A stretch of 61,244 nt of DNA, from NCBI GenBank assembly GCA_023419535.1, contig JAEZXX010000042.1, forward strand, positions 1-61,244, in the 5' to 3' direction. The stretch is from Pseudomonadota bacterium (lineage in GTDB: Bacteria > Pseudomonadota > Alphaproteobacteria > Rhizobiales > Rhizobiaceae). Both the position numbers and the translations under genes were made by a program. The first letter of the stretch is position 1; every line of letters begins with the position of its first letter. This document shows, piece after piece, positions 41,937 to 50,902 of the stretch. The notes beneath the pieces were generated by a model. That model saw nothing but the letters and a program-made list of their open reading frames with translations, did no database searches and was not told the origin of the DNA.

Positions 41937-43967
41937 GTGGCGGTCCAGATGCGCAAGGGGCTCCGAGCCGACAGAGACACCGCCGGCCTCGCATCCACGG
42001 GCGCGCCCCGCCTCCTGAGCCGTTTCGCCGCCGACCGCTCGGGCGGCGTCGCCGTCATGGCCGGGCTCCTCATGCCGGTGATGATCGGCATGGCGGCGCT
42101 GGCGACCGAGTACGGCTCGGCCCTGAACACCCAGACGGAACACCAACGCGTCAGCGACCTTGCCTCCTATGCCGGGGCCGTCGCCTATGGCGCGACGAGG
42201 AGCGAGCCTGCGATGCGCGCCAGCGCGCGCCGCGTCGCCGCCCTCCACGGGATCGCGCCCGCCGACGTTTCGGTCGAACTGACCGATTCGCCCCGAACGC
42301 CCGGCATGCGCGCCGTCCAAGCCAGGATCGCGACCCCCCGTCCGCTGCTTCTCGCCGGGCTCCTCGGCGCCGGCGACCTGACGATTGCTGCGAGCGCCCT
42401 GACCGAGATCGGAGAAGCCGCGGCCGCGCCGATCGGCTGCGTCATGGCGCTCGACCCGAACGGCACAGGCATCACGCTGAGCGGCGGCACCGCGCTGAAC
42501 GCGCCCTCCTGTACCGTCGCCTCCAACGCCGCGATCGCCTCGCCCTGCGGCACCAAGATCGTCACCAAGGCGGCGACCTACAATTCGGCCTCCGCGCCGG
42601 TCCAGCCGGAGTGGTGCAAGACCATCCAGGACGACAGGGGACAGCCGGCGCCGATCGGCAAGGCGCCGGTGACGGACCCGCTGGCCGGCCATGCGGAGAT
42701 CGTCGCGGCCACGGGGCGCATCCCCTCCGTCGCGGCCCTCGTCGGCCCCTCCGCGCCCTCGGCGGTGTCGAGTTCGGCGCCGAACGTCGAATTCCCCTCC
42801 TGGGAGGGCAATGACGGCGGGGTGCGTGCGGCGCTGAAGAAGCAGGACTGCGACCTCGCCTGGAGGAAGGTCGACGACAAGCTGCAGTGGACGGTCACCT
42901 GCAGTCCCGGCCGGACCTCGATCGAGTTCGGCCATCTGAAGATCGGCGGCAGCCAGACGGTGTTCTTCAACGTCGCGGGAAGCGCCTCGACCCGCTACGC
43001 CTTCGACAGCATCCAGAGCGAGGGCGGCGGCAACTTCGTCTTCGGGCCCGGAACCTTCAGCGTGCCGGGCGGCGTCTCCATGGGCGGCAGCCGGGCCGAG
43101 TTCGGAGCGGGAACGTTCCGGATCGGACGCGGCGCGTGCGGCTACAGCATCTGCGGCGGCAACAACGGGACGATGAACTTCGCCGGCCCCAGCGTCTTCG
43201 AACTGTCCCACGGAATCGTCGTCAAGGGCAGCCTGCAGGCCCGGCTCGGCGCGGGACGCGGCAATGTCTTCCGGTCCGGACCCTCGAGCGACGGCCATGC
43301 GATCCGCATCGAGAGCGGTTCGCTGATCATCGCCGACGGGCGCCTGGGTCAGGCCGCGCGCTTCGAGACCAAGGGCAAGGTCGTTTCGGACGGGGGGACC
43401 TGTCTGGCTCTTCCCGCGGCCGCCGAGCATGATCTGTCCGGCAATGTCGAGATGCGCGGCGCCCTGGAGCTCGGCGCGGGCAACTACACGGTGGACGGTT
43501 TCCTGGCGCTCGGCGAGAGCTGGGGCGGCGCGGCCGCCTGCAACGGTCGGCAGACCTCGCTCCTGGCCGAGAACGTCACGATCACCCTCTCCGGCAGGCA
43601 GGTGATGACGAGCTGGGCCTGCAACGGCACGGCCTTCTGCGCCGGCGCGGGCTACAAGGACATGGTGCTCACCGCCCCCACCTCCGGTCCGCGCGCGCAG
43701 CTCGCCCTCATCGGCCCCGTCGCCCGCGCCGGCGGGGCGGCGATGACGAGCGGCGCGGGCAACGCCACGATGACGGGCGCCTTCTACTTTCCCAAGGGCC
43801 CGATCAAGCTCGACGGCGGCGCATCGGTGGCCGGCGCCGCCGCCAACTGCCTGATGATGGTCGGCACGTCGGTGACGATCGCGGGCGGCTCGGCGATCGC
43901 CTCGGAGTGCGAGAGCCTGCGGAGCGGCGGCGGATCGGGCAGGGCGATCACGAGGCTCGTCCAGTGA
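41937..43967 (+). CDS. TadG-like pilus/surface protein with a large beta-rich passenger region
   Basis: 676 aa. After a basic segment, residues about 36-58 (GGVAVMAGLLMPVMIGMAAL) form a TadE/TadG-type membrane anchor, followed by EYGSALNTQTEHQRVSDLAS, a pilin-like helix. From about 160 onward the protein is Gly/Ser/Asn-rich with 14 Cys and repeating strand-turn units (FVFGPGTFSVPGGVSMGGS, ALELGAGNYTVDGFLALGES), suggesting a parallel beta-helix or jellyroll. The von Willebrand A domain of standard TadG is not visible. GTG 41937 has GGAGG 8 nt upstream. Its stop overlaps the next tad-like gene (GTGA). Confidence 0.75.
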   Translation: MAVQMRKGLRADRDTAGLASTGAPRLLSRFAADRSGGVAVMAGLLMPVMIGMAALATEYGSALNTQTEHQRVSDLASYAGAVAYGATRSEPAMRASARRVAALHGIAPADVSVELTDSPRTPGMRAVQARIATPRPLLLAGLLGAGDLTIAASALTEIGEAAAAPIGCVMALDPNGTGITLSGGTALNAPSCTVASNAAIASPCGTKIVTKAATYNSASAPVQPEWCKTIQDDRGQPAPIGKAPVTDPLAGHAEIVAATGRIPSVAALVGPSAPSAVSSSAPNVEFPSWEGNDGGVRAALKKQDCDLAWRKVDDKLQWTVTCSPGRTSIEFGHLKIGGSQTVFFNVAGSASTRYAFDSIQSEGGGNFVFGPGTFSVPGGVSMGGSRAEFGAGTFRIGRGACGYSICGGNNGTMNFAGPSVFELSHGIVVKGSLQARLGAGRGNVFRSGPSSDGHAIRIESGSLIIADGRLGQAARFETKGKVVSDGGTCLALPAAAEHDLSGNVEMRGALELGAGNYTVDGFLALGESWGGAAACNGRQTSLLAENVTITLSGRQVMTSWACNGTAFCAGAGYKDMVLTAPTSGPRAQLALIGPVARAGGAAMTSGAGNATMTGAFYFPKGPIKLDGGASVAGAAANCLMMVGTSVTIAGGSAIASECESLRSGGGSGRAITRLVQ

Positions 43968-44545
43968 GGCCGGGTCCGCACCCCCTTCGCACGCTCGGCG
44001 CGCGCGTCTTGCGCGACCGGCGCGGCGTCGCGGCAGTGGAGTTCGCCATTCTCGCGCCGCTCTTCCTGCTCGTCCTCGGCGCGACGGCGGGGATCGGCCT
44101 CGGCGTCGTCTCCAAGATCCGGGCGAACGAAGCCGTTTCGGCGGCCGCGCACGGCGCCCTGATCGCCGGCGACAGCCTGAAGGCCGGGACGGCCGACCAG
44201 ACCGCCGCAGACCTCGCGACCATCCTGAGGCGCGCATGGACCGTGCCGGACGAGGCGGTGGTGCGGATCGAGTTCAACGGAGCCCGAACCTATCGTTTCG
44301 CCGGGCGCGAAGCGGTCGCGGCGGGCGCCACGGCGGCCGTCGACGAATGCCGCTGCCCGACCCGCGCGGACGGCGCGGTTCAATGGGGCGATGCGGTCGG
44401 CTGCGGACAGCCCTGTTCCGACGCCGGGATCGCCTCGCGCTATGTCCTCATCGACGTCGCCGTGCCCGCCTCGCCCGTCTTCGCCTCCTTCGTGCCGACG
44501 ATCGGCAGCGCGCTCCATGTCCAGACGCTCGTCCCGATCCCCTGA
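43964..44545 (+). CDS. TadE-like pilus assembly protein
   Basis: 193 aa with a basic N-terminus and the TadE motif DRRGVAAVEFAILAPLFLLV (about 19-38, with the processing-like Gly-Val and EF). The rest is a periplasmic domain with Cys pairs (ECRCPT, VGCGQPCSD). The GTG start at 43964 overlaps the stop of the TadG-like gene. TadE-like pseudopilins support Flp/Tad surface pili. Confidence 0.8.
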   Translation: MRPGPHPLRTLGARVLRDRRGVAAVEFAILAPLFLLVLGATAGIGLGVVSKIRANEAVSAAAHGALIAGDSLKAGTADQTAADLATILRRAWTVPDEAVVRIEFNGARTYRFAGREAVAAGATAAVDECRCPTRADGAVQWGDAVGCGQPCSDAGIASRYVLIDVAVPASPVFASFVPTIGSALHVQTLVPIP

Positions 44546-44549
44546 CCCC

Positions 44550-45017
44550 GTGGCCCGGCCCTTCGACCGCGCCGTTCTCGCCCGCCTCCTCCGGGACCGC
44601 CGCGGCACGGGCGCGGTCGAGTTCGCGCTCGTCGCCGTGCCGCTCGTCGCGCTCCTCCTCGGCTCGGTCGAGGTCGCGCGCGTGCTCTGGACCCAGACGG
44701 CGCTGGAGCGCACCGCGATCTCCAGCGCCCGCTGCATCGGCATCCGGGGCGATGCCTGCTCCGCGGAGGGCGTCTACGACGCGGCCGCCGCCGTCGCCTT
44801 CGTCACCGCCGAGGCCGCCGGTTGGGGCCTCGCGCTCTCGGCGGCCGACATCGCCGTCACGGACAACGCCTCCTGCGGCGGGCAGCCGGGCCAGTCGGGC
44901 GTCACGCTGACCTCCGACAATTTCTCGCCCCTGCCCTTCGTCGCCACGATGATGGGGGCGTCGCAGACCATGAGCGCTTCGGCGTGCTTCCCGACGCAGG
45001 CCCCGTCCGCGGGCTGA
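44550..45017 (+). CDS. TadE/TadF-like pilus assembly protein
   Basis: 155 aa. DRRGTGAVEFALVAVPLVAL (about 17-36) is a TadE-like membrane segment; the periplasmic part has four Cys (SSARCIGIRGDACSA and later NASCGG and ACFPTQ). GTG 44550 lies 4 bp after the previous stop; an alternative ATG at 44517 would overlap it. The three tad-like genes form one operon but no tadA, tadB, tadC or cpaC are present. Confidence 0.75.
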   Translation: MARPFDRAVLARLLRDRRGTGAVEFALVAVPLVALLLGSVEVARVLWTQTALERTAISSARCIGIRGDACSAEGVYDAAAAVAFVTAEAAGWGLALSAADIAVTDNASCGGQPGQSGVTLTSDNFSPLPFVATMMGASQTMSASACFPTQAPSAG

Positions 45018-45066
45018 AGCGAGGCGTTCGCGCATGTCTCGTCGGGGCTGGCCGGCGCGCCCAACC

Positions 45067-45095
45067 TTGACCGCCGGCCCTTCGGCCGCTATGGC
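45067..45095 (+). promoter_or_regulatory. Probable sigma-70 promoter of rplU
   Basis: TTGACC (45067-45072), a 17-bp spacer and TATGGC (45090-45095) agree well with the alphaproteobacterial CTTGAC-N17-CTATAT pattern. A roughly 120-nt leader would follow before the L21 start. Confidence 0.55.
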
Positions 45096-45172
45096 AACGC
45101 GCGTGTGCGCTCCTCGTCCCCTGTCGGGACCGTCGGGGCGCGTCTCACGAAAAGAACGACAAGAAGACGGTC

Positions 45173-45189
45173 CGGGACCCAGCGTCCCG
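45173..45189 (+). other. Leader hairpin upstream of rplU
   Basis: 6-bp stem CGGGAC / GTCCCG with a 5-nt loop, 29 nt before the L21 start. Too short to act as a terminator; it may take part in L21 mRNA control. Confidence 0.3.
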
Positions 45190-45218
45190 AGAACCGGCAC
45201 GCGAAGAGGCCAATTTCA

Positions 45219-45725
45219 ATGTTCGCAGTCATCAAGACCGGCGGGAAGCAGTACCGCGTCGCCGCCAACGACGAGTTCACGATCGAGCGCGTTCAGGGCG
45301 AGGCGGGCGACACCGTCTCCTTCGCCGAGGTGCTCATGGTCGGCACGTCGATCGGCGCGCCCTTCGTCTCCGGCGCGAGCGTCGCCGCCGAGATCGTCGA
45401 GCAGGTCCGCGGTCCGAAGGTCATCTCCTTCAAGAAGCGTCGCCGCCAGAACTCCAAGCGCACGCGCGGCCATCGTCAGGACCTGACGCTGATCCGCATC
45501 TCAGAGATTCTGACGGACGGGGCCAAGCCCTCGGGCAAGAAGGCCGAGAAGCCGGCCAAGGCCGAGGACGCCGCGGTGACGGACGCGGCCGCCGAGGACG
45601 CGCCGAAGGCCGAGAAGCCCAAGCGCGCGGCCAAGAAGGCCGAGACCGCCGAGGCGCCGGCCGAGGGCACGGCCAAGAAGCCCCGTGCTTCGAAGAAGAA
45701 GGCGGAAGGCTCCGACGAGGCCTGA
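45219..45725 (+). CDS. rplU: 50S ribosomal protein L21 with C-terminal extension
   Basis: 168 aa. Residues 1-103 are standard L21 (MFAVIKTGGKQYRVAANDEF, FKKRRRQNSKRTRGHRQ). A roughly 60-residue Ala/Lys/Glu-rich tail follows (for example PKRAAKKAETAEAPAEG), flexible and probably surface exposed. ATG 45219 is the conserved start. It precedes rpmA by 113 bp. Confidence 0.97.
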   Translation: MFAVIKTGGKQYRVAANDEFTIERVQGEAGDTVSFAEVLMVGTSIGAPFVSGASVAAEIVEQVRGPKVISFKKRRRQNSKRTRGHRQDLTLIRISEILTDGAKPSGKKAEKPAKAEDAAVTDAAAEDAPKAEKPKRAAKKAETAEAPAEGTAKKPRASKKKAEGSDEA

Positions 45726-45838
45726 GGCGTTCCGAGAAAACGGGTGGCGGAACCGGCCGCCCGTAGCGATATTCAAATGACGAAAGGCGCCGTGCGGCTC
45801 TGACGAGCCCGGCCCTTCCCGAGACAGGAGACTGAACG

Positions 45839-46108
45839 ATGGCACACAAGAAGGCAGGCGGTTCCTCCCGCAACGGCCGCGACTCCGAGTCCAAGCGCCT
45901 CGGCGTGAAGAAGTTCGGCGGCGAGGCGGTACGCGCCGGCAACATCCTCATCCGTCAGCGCGGCACGCGCTGGCATCCGGGCAATGGCGTCGGCATCGGC
46001 CGCGACCACACCCTGTTCGCGCTGAACGACGGCACCGTGACCTTCCAGAAGAAGTCCGGCAACCGAACCTACGTCGCCGTCATGCCGAAAGCCGAAGCCG
46101 CCGAGTGA
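45839..46108 (+). CDS. rpmA: 50S ribosomal protein L27
   Basis: 89 aa: MAHKKAGGSSRNGRDSESKR, KFGGEAVRAGNIL, QRGTRWHPGNGVGIGRDHTL and FALNDGTVTF. The N-terminal tail reaches the peptidyl transferase centre. The gene is followed by a strong intrinsic terminator. Confidence 0.98.
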   Translation: MAHKKAGGSSRNGRDSESKRLGVKKFGGEAVRAGNILIRQRGTRWHPGNGVGIGRDHTLFALNDGTVTFQKKSGNRTYVAVMPKAEAAE

Positions 46109-46190
46109 CCCGGTTGCACCTTCGAGCGCCGGCGTCCCACCGACCCGGAGCTCGATAGGGAACCAGACGGTTCCGAGGGGATCGAGATCG

Positions 46191-46224
46191 AAAGGGGAGA
46201 TGGGGCGTCACCCATCTCCCCTTT
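46191..46224 (+). terminator. Intrinsic terminator after rplU-rpmA
   Basis: Perfect 14-bp stem AAAGGGGAGATGGG / CCCATCTCCCCTTT with a 6-nt loop, ending in a TTT run, 83 bp after the L27 stop and just before the GNAT gene. Confidence 0.85.
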
Positions 46225-46249
46225 ACTCGTTCCTGGAGGGACTGAAGCG

Positions 46250-46810
46250 ATGAGCCTGGAGAGGATCGACGAGGACGAGTGTCTGCGCACCAGGCGCCTC
46301 GTCCTCAGACCCGTGCGGATGGCGGACGCCGCGGAGATCGCGGTCCTCGCCAACGACCGGCACATCGCCGAGATGACCTCGCGCATCCCCCATCCCTACG
46401 GGCTGGAGGACGCCGAGGACTTCCTCTCCGACCTCGGGGACGAGCGCGTCTTCGCGGTCCGCACCGCCGGGCGCGGCGTGCTTCTCGGCTGCGCCGGGCT
46501 CAAGCCTGTGGGGCGGCCCGGGGCGCTCGAGCTCGGCTACTGGCTCGGCCGGGCCCATTGGGGTCAGGGCTTCGCCACCGAGACGGCGCAGGTGCTCCTC
46601 GACCATGCCTTCCAGGCGCTGGGCGTCGCCCAGGTCGAGGTGCGCTGCCGCGTCGTCAACGGCGCCTCGCGCCGCGTCATCGGCAAATGCGGCTTCCAGT
46701 ACGCCGGCACCTCGATGGACGTTTCGCTCGCGGCGGGCCGCGTCGCCTCGGAGACCTACCGGATGGACCGGCGCTCATGGCAATCGCTGAAGAGCTGGGG
46801 CGGCAAGTGA
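46250..46810 (+). CDS. GNAT acetyltransferase, RimJ/RimL type
   Basis: 186 aa. Motifs: LRTRRLVLRPVRMADA, LELGYWLGRAHWGQGFATET (acetyl-CoA-binding R/Q-x-x-G-x-A motif), GVAQVEVRCRVVNGASRRV and IGKCGFQYAG. Probably N-terminal protein acetylation (ribosomal protein or antibiotic), but the target is not known. It overlaps the next gene by 4 bp. Confidence 0.85.
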   Translation: MSLERIDEDECLRTRRLVLRPVRMADAAEIAVLANDRHIAEMTSRIPHPYGLEDAEDFLSDLGDERVFAVRTAGRGVLLGCAGLKPVGRPGALELGYWLGRAHWGQGFATETAQVLLDHAFQALGVAQVEVRCRVVNGASRRVIGKCGFQYAGTSMDVSLAAGRVASETYRMDRRSWQSLKSWGGK

Positions 46811-47379
46811 AACGCCTCGCGCTCCTCCTCGGCCTCGCAATCCTCGGCTTCGCCGCGCTTCTCGTCTGGAACGCGCGCGAGCCGGCGGCGGGCGATCGGG
46901 GCGGGTTCGACCTCTTCGCCTTCTTCGAGGGCACGAGCGTCAGCCGCGGCACGATCACGACGCTGCTGGTCGACCGGGAAGCGTTCACCGCGCGCTTTTT
47001 CGGCGAACGACAGGGCGAGGCCTTCCGGCTTGAGGAGCGCTTCGACTTCGAGGACGGCGAGCGGCTCCAGGTCTGGCACCTTCGAACGGTACCGGGCGGC
47101 TACGAGGGAACGGTCGAGACCGAGCGGGCGAACGGCTCGATGGCCCCGCCGGTCCCCGTCATCGGCGTGTCCGACGCCGTCGGCGTACGCCTCGCCTATG
47201 ACGGCGTCGCGCCCGGCGGGGGCATGCCGCTCGGCTTCCGCCATTTAATGCGGATGCAGGGCGACGGGACGGTCGCCAACCACGTGGTCGTGTCGCGTTT
47301 CGGTTTGCCGCTCGCGACCTCCTCGGTGGTCTTTGCCAAGGCCACCGCCGCCCTTCCCTCCGCTGAAGCGGAACGATAA
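46807..47379 (+). CDS. DUF3833-like membrane-anchored protein
   Basis: 190 aa. GTG 46807 overlaps the GNAT stop (GTGA); a hydrophobic signal anchor spans about 3-20 (LALLLGLAILGFAALLVW). The remaining beta-rich domain shows FDLFAFFEGTSVSRGTITTL, FDFEDGERLQVWHL, YEGTVETE and the C-terminal VVVSRFGLPLATSSVVFAK. These resemble DUF3833, whose role is unknown. An in-frame ATG at 46777 would remove the tight coupling and add 10 residues. Confidence 0.7.
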   Translation: MKRLALLLGLAILGFAALLVWNAREPAAGDRGGFDLFAFFEGTSVSRGTITTLLVDREAFTARFFGERQGEAFRLEERFDFEDGERLQVWHLRTVPGGYEGTVETERANGSMAPPVPVIGVSDAVGVRLAYDGVAPGGGMPLGFRHLMRMQGDGTVANHVVVSRFGLPLATSSVVFAKATAALPSAEAER

Positions 47380-47409
47380 GACAACCCCTTCCGAGAAGGC
47401 CGAAGACCC

Positions 47410-48483
47410 ATGAAATTCCTCGACAAGGCGAAGGTCTATGTGCGCTCGGGCGACGGCGGGGCCGGCTCGGTCTCGTTCCGGCGCGAAAAGTTCATCGAGT
47501 TCGGCGGGCCGGACGGCGGCGACGGCGGACGCGGCGGCGACGTCTTCGTCGAGGCCGTGTCGGGCCTGAACACGCTGATCGACTACCGCTACCAGCAGCA
47601 TTTCCGGGCCAAGACCGGCATGCACGGCATGGGCCGCAACCGCACCGGCGGCAAGGGCGCCGACGTGACGCTGAAGGTGCCCGTCGGCACGCAGGTCTAT
47701 GCCGAGGACGGCGAGACGCTGCTCTTCGACCTCACCGAGATCGGCCAGGTGGAGCGCATCGCGGCCGGCGGCAACGGCGGCTTCGGCAACGCCTATTTCC
47801 GCTCCTCGGTGAACCAGGCGCCGCGGCGTGCCAATCCGGGCCTGGAAGGCGAGGAGCTGACCATCTGGCTCCAGCTCAAGCTGATCGCCGATGCCGGGCT
47901 CGTCGGCCTTCCCAACGCCGGCAAGTCGACCTTCCTGGCGAGCGTCACCGCCGCGCGCCCGAAGATCGCGGACTATCCCTTCACGACGCTCCACCCCAAT
48001 CTGGGCGTCGCGACCGTCGACACCGAAGAGTTCGTGATCGCGGACATTCCCGGTCTGATCGAGGGCGCCCACGAGGGCGTCGGAATCGGCGACCGCTTCC
48101 TCGGCCACGTGGAGCGGACCCGCGTCCTCCTGCACCTCGTCTCGGCCGTGGAGGACGACGTCGCCAAGGCCTACCGCACGGTCCGGCGCGAGCTGGAGCT
48201 CTACGAGGGCGGCCTTGCCGAGAAGCCCGAGATCGTCGCCCTCTCGCAGATGGATGTCCTGACGCCGGAGGATCTGGAGGAGAAGATGAAGGCGCTCGAG
48301 GCCGAGATCGGCCATTCGCCGATCCCGCTGTCGGCCGTCTCGCGCCAGGGCATTCCCGAGGCCCTGCGGCGCCTCAAGCGCGAGATCAGCCGCGCCACGC
48401 TCCCCGACGAGCGGCAGGCGCAGGCGCAGGCCGACGAGGAGCGCTACGGCGGACGTTTGAGCGAGGCGGACTGGCGGGGATGA
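47410..48483 (+). CDS. obgE: GTPase Obg/CgtA
   Basis: 357 aa. Gly-rich Obg fold (1-158, GGPDGGDGGRGGDVFVE), GTPase domain (G1 GLPNAGKST, G3 DIPGLIEGAHEGVGIG, G4-like LSQMDV and G5 LSAVS). Essential for ribosome 50S assembly and stringent and cell-cycle control. The last residues (QADEERYGGRLSEADWRG) are charged. It overlaps proB (ATGA). Confidence 0.97.
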   Translation: MKFLDKAKVYVRSGDGGAGSVSFRREKFIEFGGPDGGDGGRGGDVFVEAVSGLNTLIDYRYQQHFRAKTGMHGMGRNRTGGKGADVTLKVPVGTQVYAEDGETLLFDLTEIGQVERIAAGGNGGFGNAYFRSSVNQAPRRANPGLEGEELTIWLQLKLIADAGLVGLPNAGKSTFLASVTAARPKIADYPFTTLHPNLGVATVDTEEFVIADIPGLIEGAHEGVGIGDRFLGHVERTRVLLHLVSAVEDDVAKAYRTVRRELELYEGGLAEKPEIVALSQMDVLTPEDLEEKMKALEAEIGHSPIPLSAVSRQGIPEALRRLKREISRATLPDERQAQAQADEERYGGRLSEADWRG

Positions 48484-49619
48484 ACGCGCTCGGCTCCCAT
48501 CGCCGCATCGTCGTCAAGATCGGCTCGGCCCTGCTCGTCGACGCCGAGAGCGGGCTGAGGCGCGACTGGCTCGTCTCGCTCGGCGAGGACGTCGCGCGGC
48601 TGACGAAAGAGGGCCGCGAGGTCCTGCTCGTCTCGTCGGGCGCCATCGCGCTCGGCCGCAAGATCCTCAAGCTGCCGATGCGCGCCCTGAAGCTCGAGGA
48701 AAGCCAGGCCGCGGCCGCCGTCGGGCAGATCGCGCTCGCTCGTGCCTATGCGGAGGTCATGGGCACGCATGGCATCGTGACGGGGCAGGTGCTCCTGACC
48801 CTCGGCGACACCGAGGAGCGGCGGCGCTATCTGAACGCGCGCGCCACCATCGGCACGCTGCTCTCGCTCGGCGCCCTGCCGGTGATCAACGAGAACGACA
48901 CGGTCGCGACCTCCGAGATCCGTTACGGCGACAACGACCGCCTCGCCGCGCGCGTCGCGACCATGATGTCCGCCGACCTCCTGGTGCTCCTCTCCGACAT
49001 CGACGGGCTCTACACCGCCCCGCCGGCGAGCGATCCGGACGCGCGCCATATCCCGCACGTGCCCGCGATCACGCCCGAGATCGAGGCGATGGCGGGTGGG
49101 GCCGCCTCGACGCTGTCGCGCGGCGGCATGCGCACCAAGATCGACGCGGGCAAGATCGCGACGGCCGCCGGCGCCGCCATGATCATCACCGCCGGCGACC
49201 GGATGAACCCGCTTCTCGCGATCGAGCGTGGCGAGCGGATGACGCTGTTCTCGCCGGCCTCCAACCCGGTGACCTCGCGCAAGCGCTGGATCGCCGGGCA
49301 CCTGAACGCCACCGGTCGCCTGACCGTCGACGCGGGCGCCGTCGCCGCGCTGAAGGCGGGGCGCTCGCTCCTGCCCGCCGGCGTCGCCCATGTGGACGGC
49401 GAGTTCGCGCGCGGCGACACGATCCTCGTCCTCGACGGGAAGGGCCGCGAGGTCGCCCGCGGACTCGTCGCCTACGATGCCAGGGACGCCCGCGCCATCG
49501 CCGGCCTTCGCACCGGCGCCATCGAGGCGGTGCTCGGCTATCCGCCGCGCGCCGCGATGATCCACCGCGACGACCTCGTCACACGGATGGCGGACGAGAC
49601 CGAGAAGGACATGGCCTGA
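48480..49619 (+). CDS. proB: Glutamate 5-kinase
   Basis: First step of proline synthesis; 379 aa. The kinase domain (about 9-260) has VVKIGSALLVDAE, LVSSGAIALGR, NENDTVATSEIRYGDND and GGMRTKIDAGKIA; a PUA domain follows (about 280-370, LTVDAGAVAALKAGRSLLPA). Overlaps obgE and has a one-nucleotide overlap with proA (TGATG). Confidence 0.97.
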   Translation: MNALGSHRRIVVKIGSALLVDAESGLRRDWLVSLGEDVARLTKEGREVLLVSSGAIALGRKILKLPMRALKLEESQAAAAVGQIALARAYAEVMGTHGIVTGQVLLTLGDTEERRRYLNARATIGTLLSLGALPVINENDTVATSEIRYGDNDRLAARVATMMSADLLVLLSDIDGLYTAPPASDPDARHIPHVPAITPEIEAMAGGAASTLSRGGMRTKIDAGKIATAAGAAMIITAGDRMNPLLAIERGERMTLFSPASNPVTSRKRWIAGHLNATGRLTVDAGAVAALKAGRSLLPAGVAHVDGEFARGDTILVLDGKGREVARGLVAYDARDARAIAGLRTGAIEAVLGYPPRAAMIHRDDLVTRMADETEKDMA

Positions 49620-50902
49620 TGGCGGACGGAACCCGGATGGAAGACGATGTCGCCGGCCTGATGACGGGGATCGGCCGCGCCGCGAAGGCCGCCTCGCGGC
49701 GCCTCGCCACCGCCTCGGCGGAGGAGAAGGACGCGGCCCTCCTGGCGATGGCCGAGGCCGTCGAGGCGAAGACCGCCGATATCATCGCGGCCAACGCGGA
49801 GGACCTGGCGCGGGCCCGCGACAACGGAATGGCCGCCGCCCAGCTCGATCGTCTGACGCTGAACGAGGCCCGCGTGGCCGGCATCGCCGAGGCCCTGCGC
49901 GACATCGCCGCCCTGCCCGACCCGGTCGGCGCGGTCGTCTCCTCCTGGACCCGCCCGAACGGGCTCGAGATCAGCCGCGTGCGCACCCCTCTCGGCGTCG
50001 TCGGCGTGATCTACGAGAGCCGTCCGAACGTGACGGCCGACGCCGGCGCCCTGTGCCTGAAAGCCGGCAACGCGGTGATCCTGCGCGGTGGATCGGATTC
50101 GCTGCGCTCGTCCGGGGCGATCCACGCGGCGCTGCAGGATGGCCTGCGCGAAGCGGGCCTGCCCGCGCACGCGATCCAGCTCGTGCCGACGCCCGACCGC
50201 GCGGCGGTGGGCGAGATGCTGACGGGCCTGTCCGGGGCGATCGACGTCATCGTGCCGCGCGGCGGCAAGAGCCTCGTCGCTCGGGTGCAGAGCGAGGCGC
50301 GCGTGCCGGTCTTCGCGCATCTGGAAGGCCTCTGCCATCTCTATGTCGATGCCGCGGCCGATCTGCAGATGGCCGTGGAGATCGCGTTGAACTCTAAGAT
50401 GCGCCGCACGGGCATCTGCGGCTCGGCCGAGACGCTGCTGGTCGACCGCGCGGTCGCCGCGACGCATCTCGTCCCCATCCTCGACGCGCTGTCACAGGCC
50501 AGCTGTGAAATCCGCGGCACCGACGAGGTGCGTTCGCTGTTCCCCGCCGCCAATCGCGCGAGCGAAGAGGATTTCCGCACCGAGTATCTCGACGCGATCA
50601 TCTCGGTCGCGCTCGTCGACGGCGTCGAGGGTGCCATCGCCCATATCGGCGAGTATTCCTCCGCCCACACCGAGGCGATCGTCACCGACGACGCGGCCGC
50701 GGCCGAGCGTTTCCTGTCGGAAATCGAGTCGGCGATCCTCCTCCATAACGCCTCGCCGCAGTTCGCCGACGGCGGCGAGTTCGGCTTCGGCGGCGAGATC
50801 GGCATCGCGACGGGTAAGATGCATGCTCGCGGGCCCGTGGGCGTCGAGCAGTTGACGAGCTTCAACTACCGCGTGCGCGGCACCGGCCAGACGCGTCCGT
50901 GA
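49619..50902 (+). CDS. proA: Gamma-glutamyl phosphate reductase
   Basis: Second step of proline synthesis; 427 aa aldehyde-dehydrogenase fold. Motifs: VGVIYESRPNVTADAGALCL (to 20), GGSDSLRSSGAIH, DVIVPRGGKSLV and the catalytic Cys in MRRTGICGSAETLL. It overlaps proB at its start and nadD at its end (GTGA). Confidence 0.97.
   Translation: MADGTRMEDDVAGLMTGIGRAAKAASRRLATASAEEKDAALLAMAEAVEAKTADIIAANAEDLARARDNGMAAAQLDRLTLNEARVAGIAEALRDIAALPDPVGAVVSSWTRPNGLEISRVRTPLGVVGVIYESRPNVTADAGALCLKAGNAVILRGGSDSLRSSGAIHAALQDGLREAGLPAHAIQLVPTPDRAAVGEMLTGLSGAIDVIVPRGGKSLVARVQSEARVPVFAHLEGLCHLYVDAAADLQMAVEIALNSKMRRTGICGSAETLLVDRAVAATHLVPILDALSQASCEIRGTDEVRSLFPAANRASEEDFRTEYLDAIISVALVDGVEGAIAHIGEYSSAHTEAIVTDDAAAAERFLSEIESAILLHNASPQFADGGEFGFGGEIGIATGKMHARGPVGVEQLTSFNYRVRGTGQTRP

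Noticed and set aside
41610..44237. 875-codon minus-strand frame across the TadG-like genes
   Set aside because: Arg/Gly-rich shadow with no domain; the plus-strand genes have signal and membrane segments, motifs and coupled starts.
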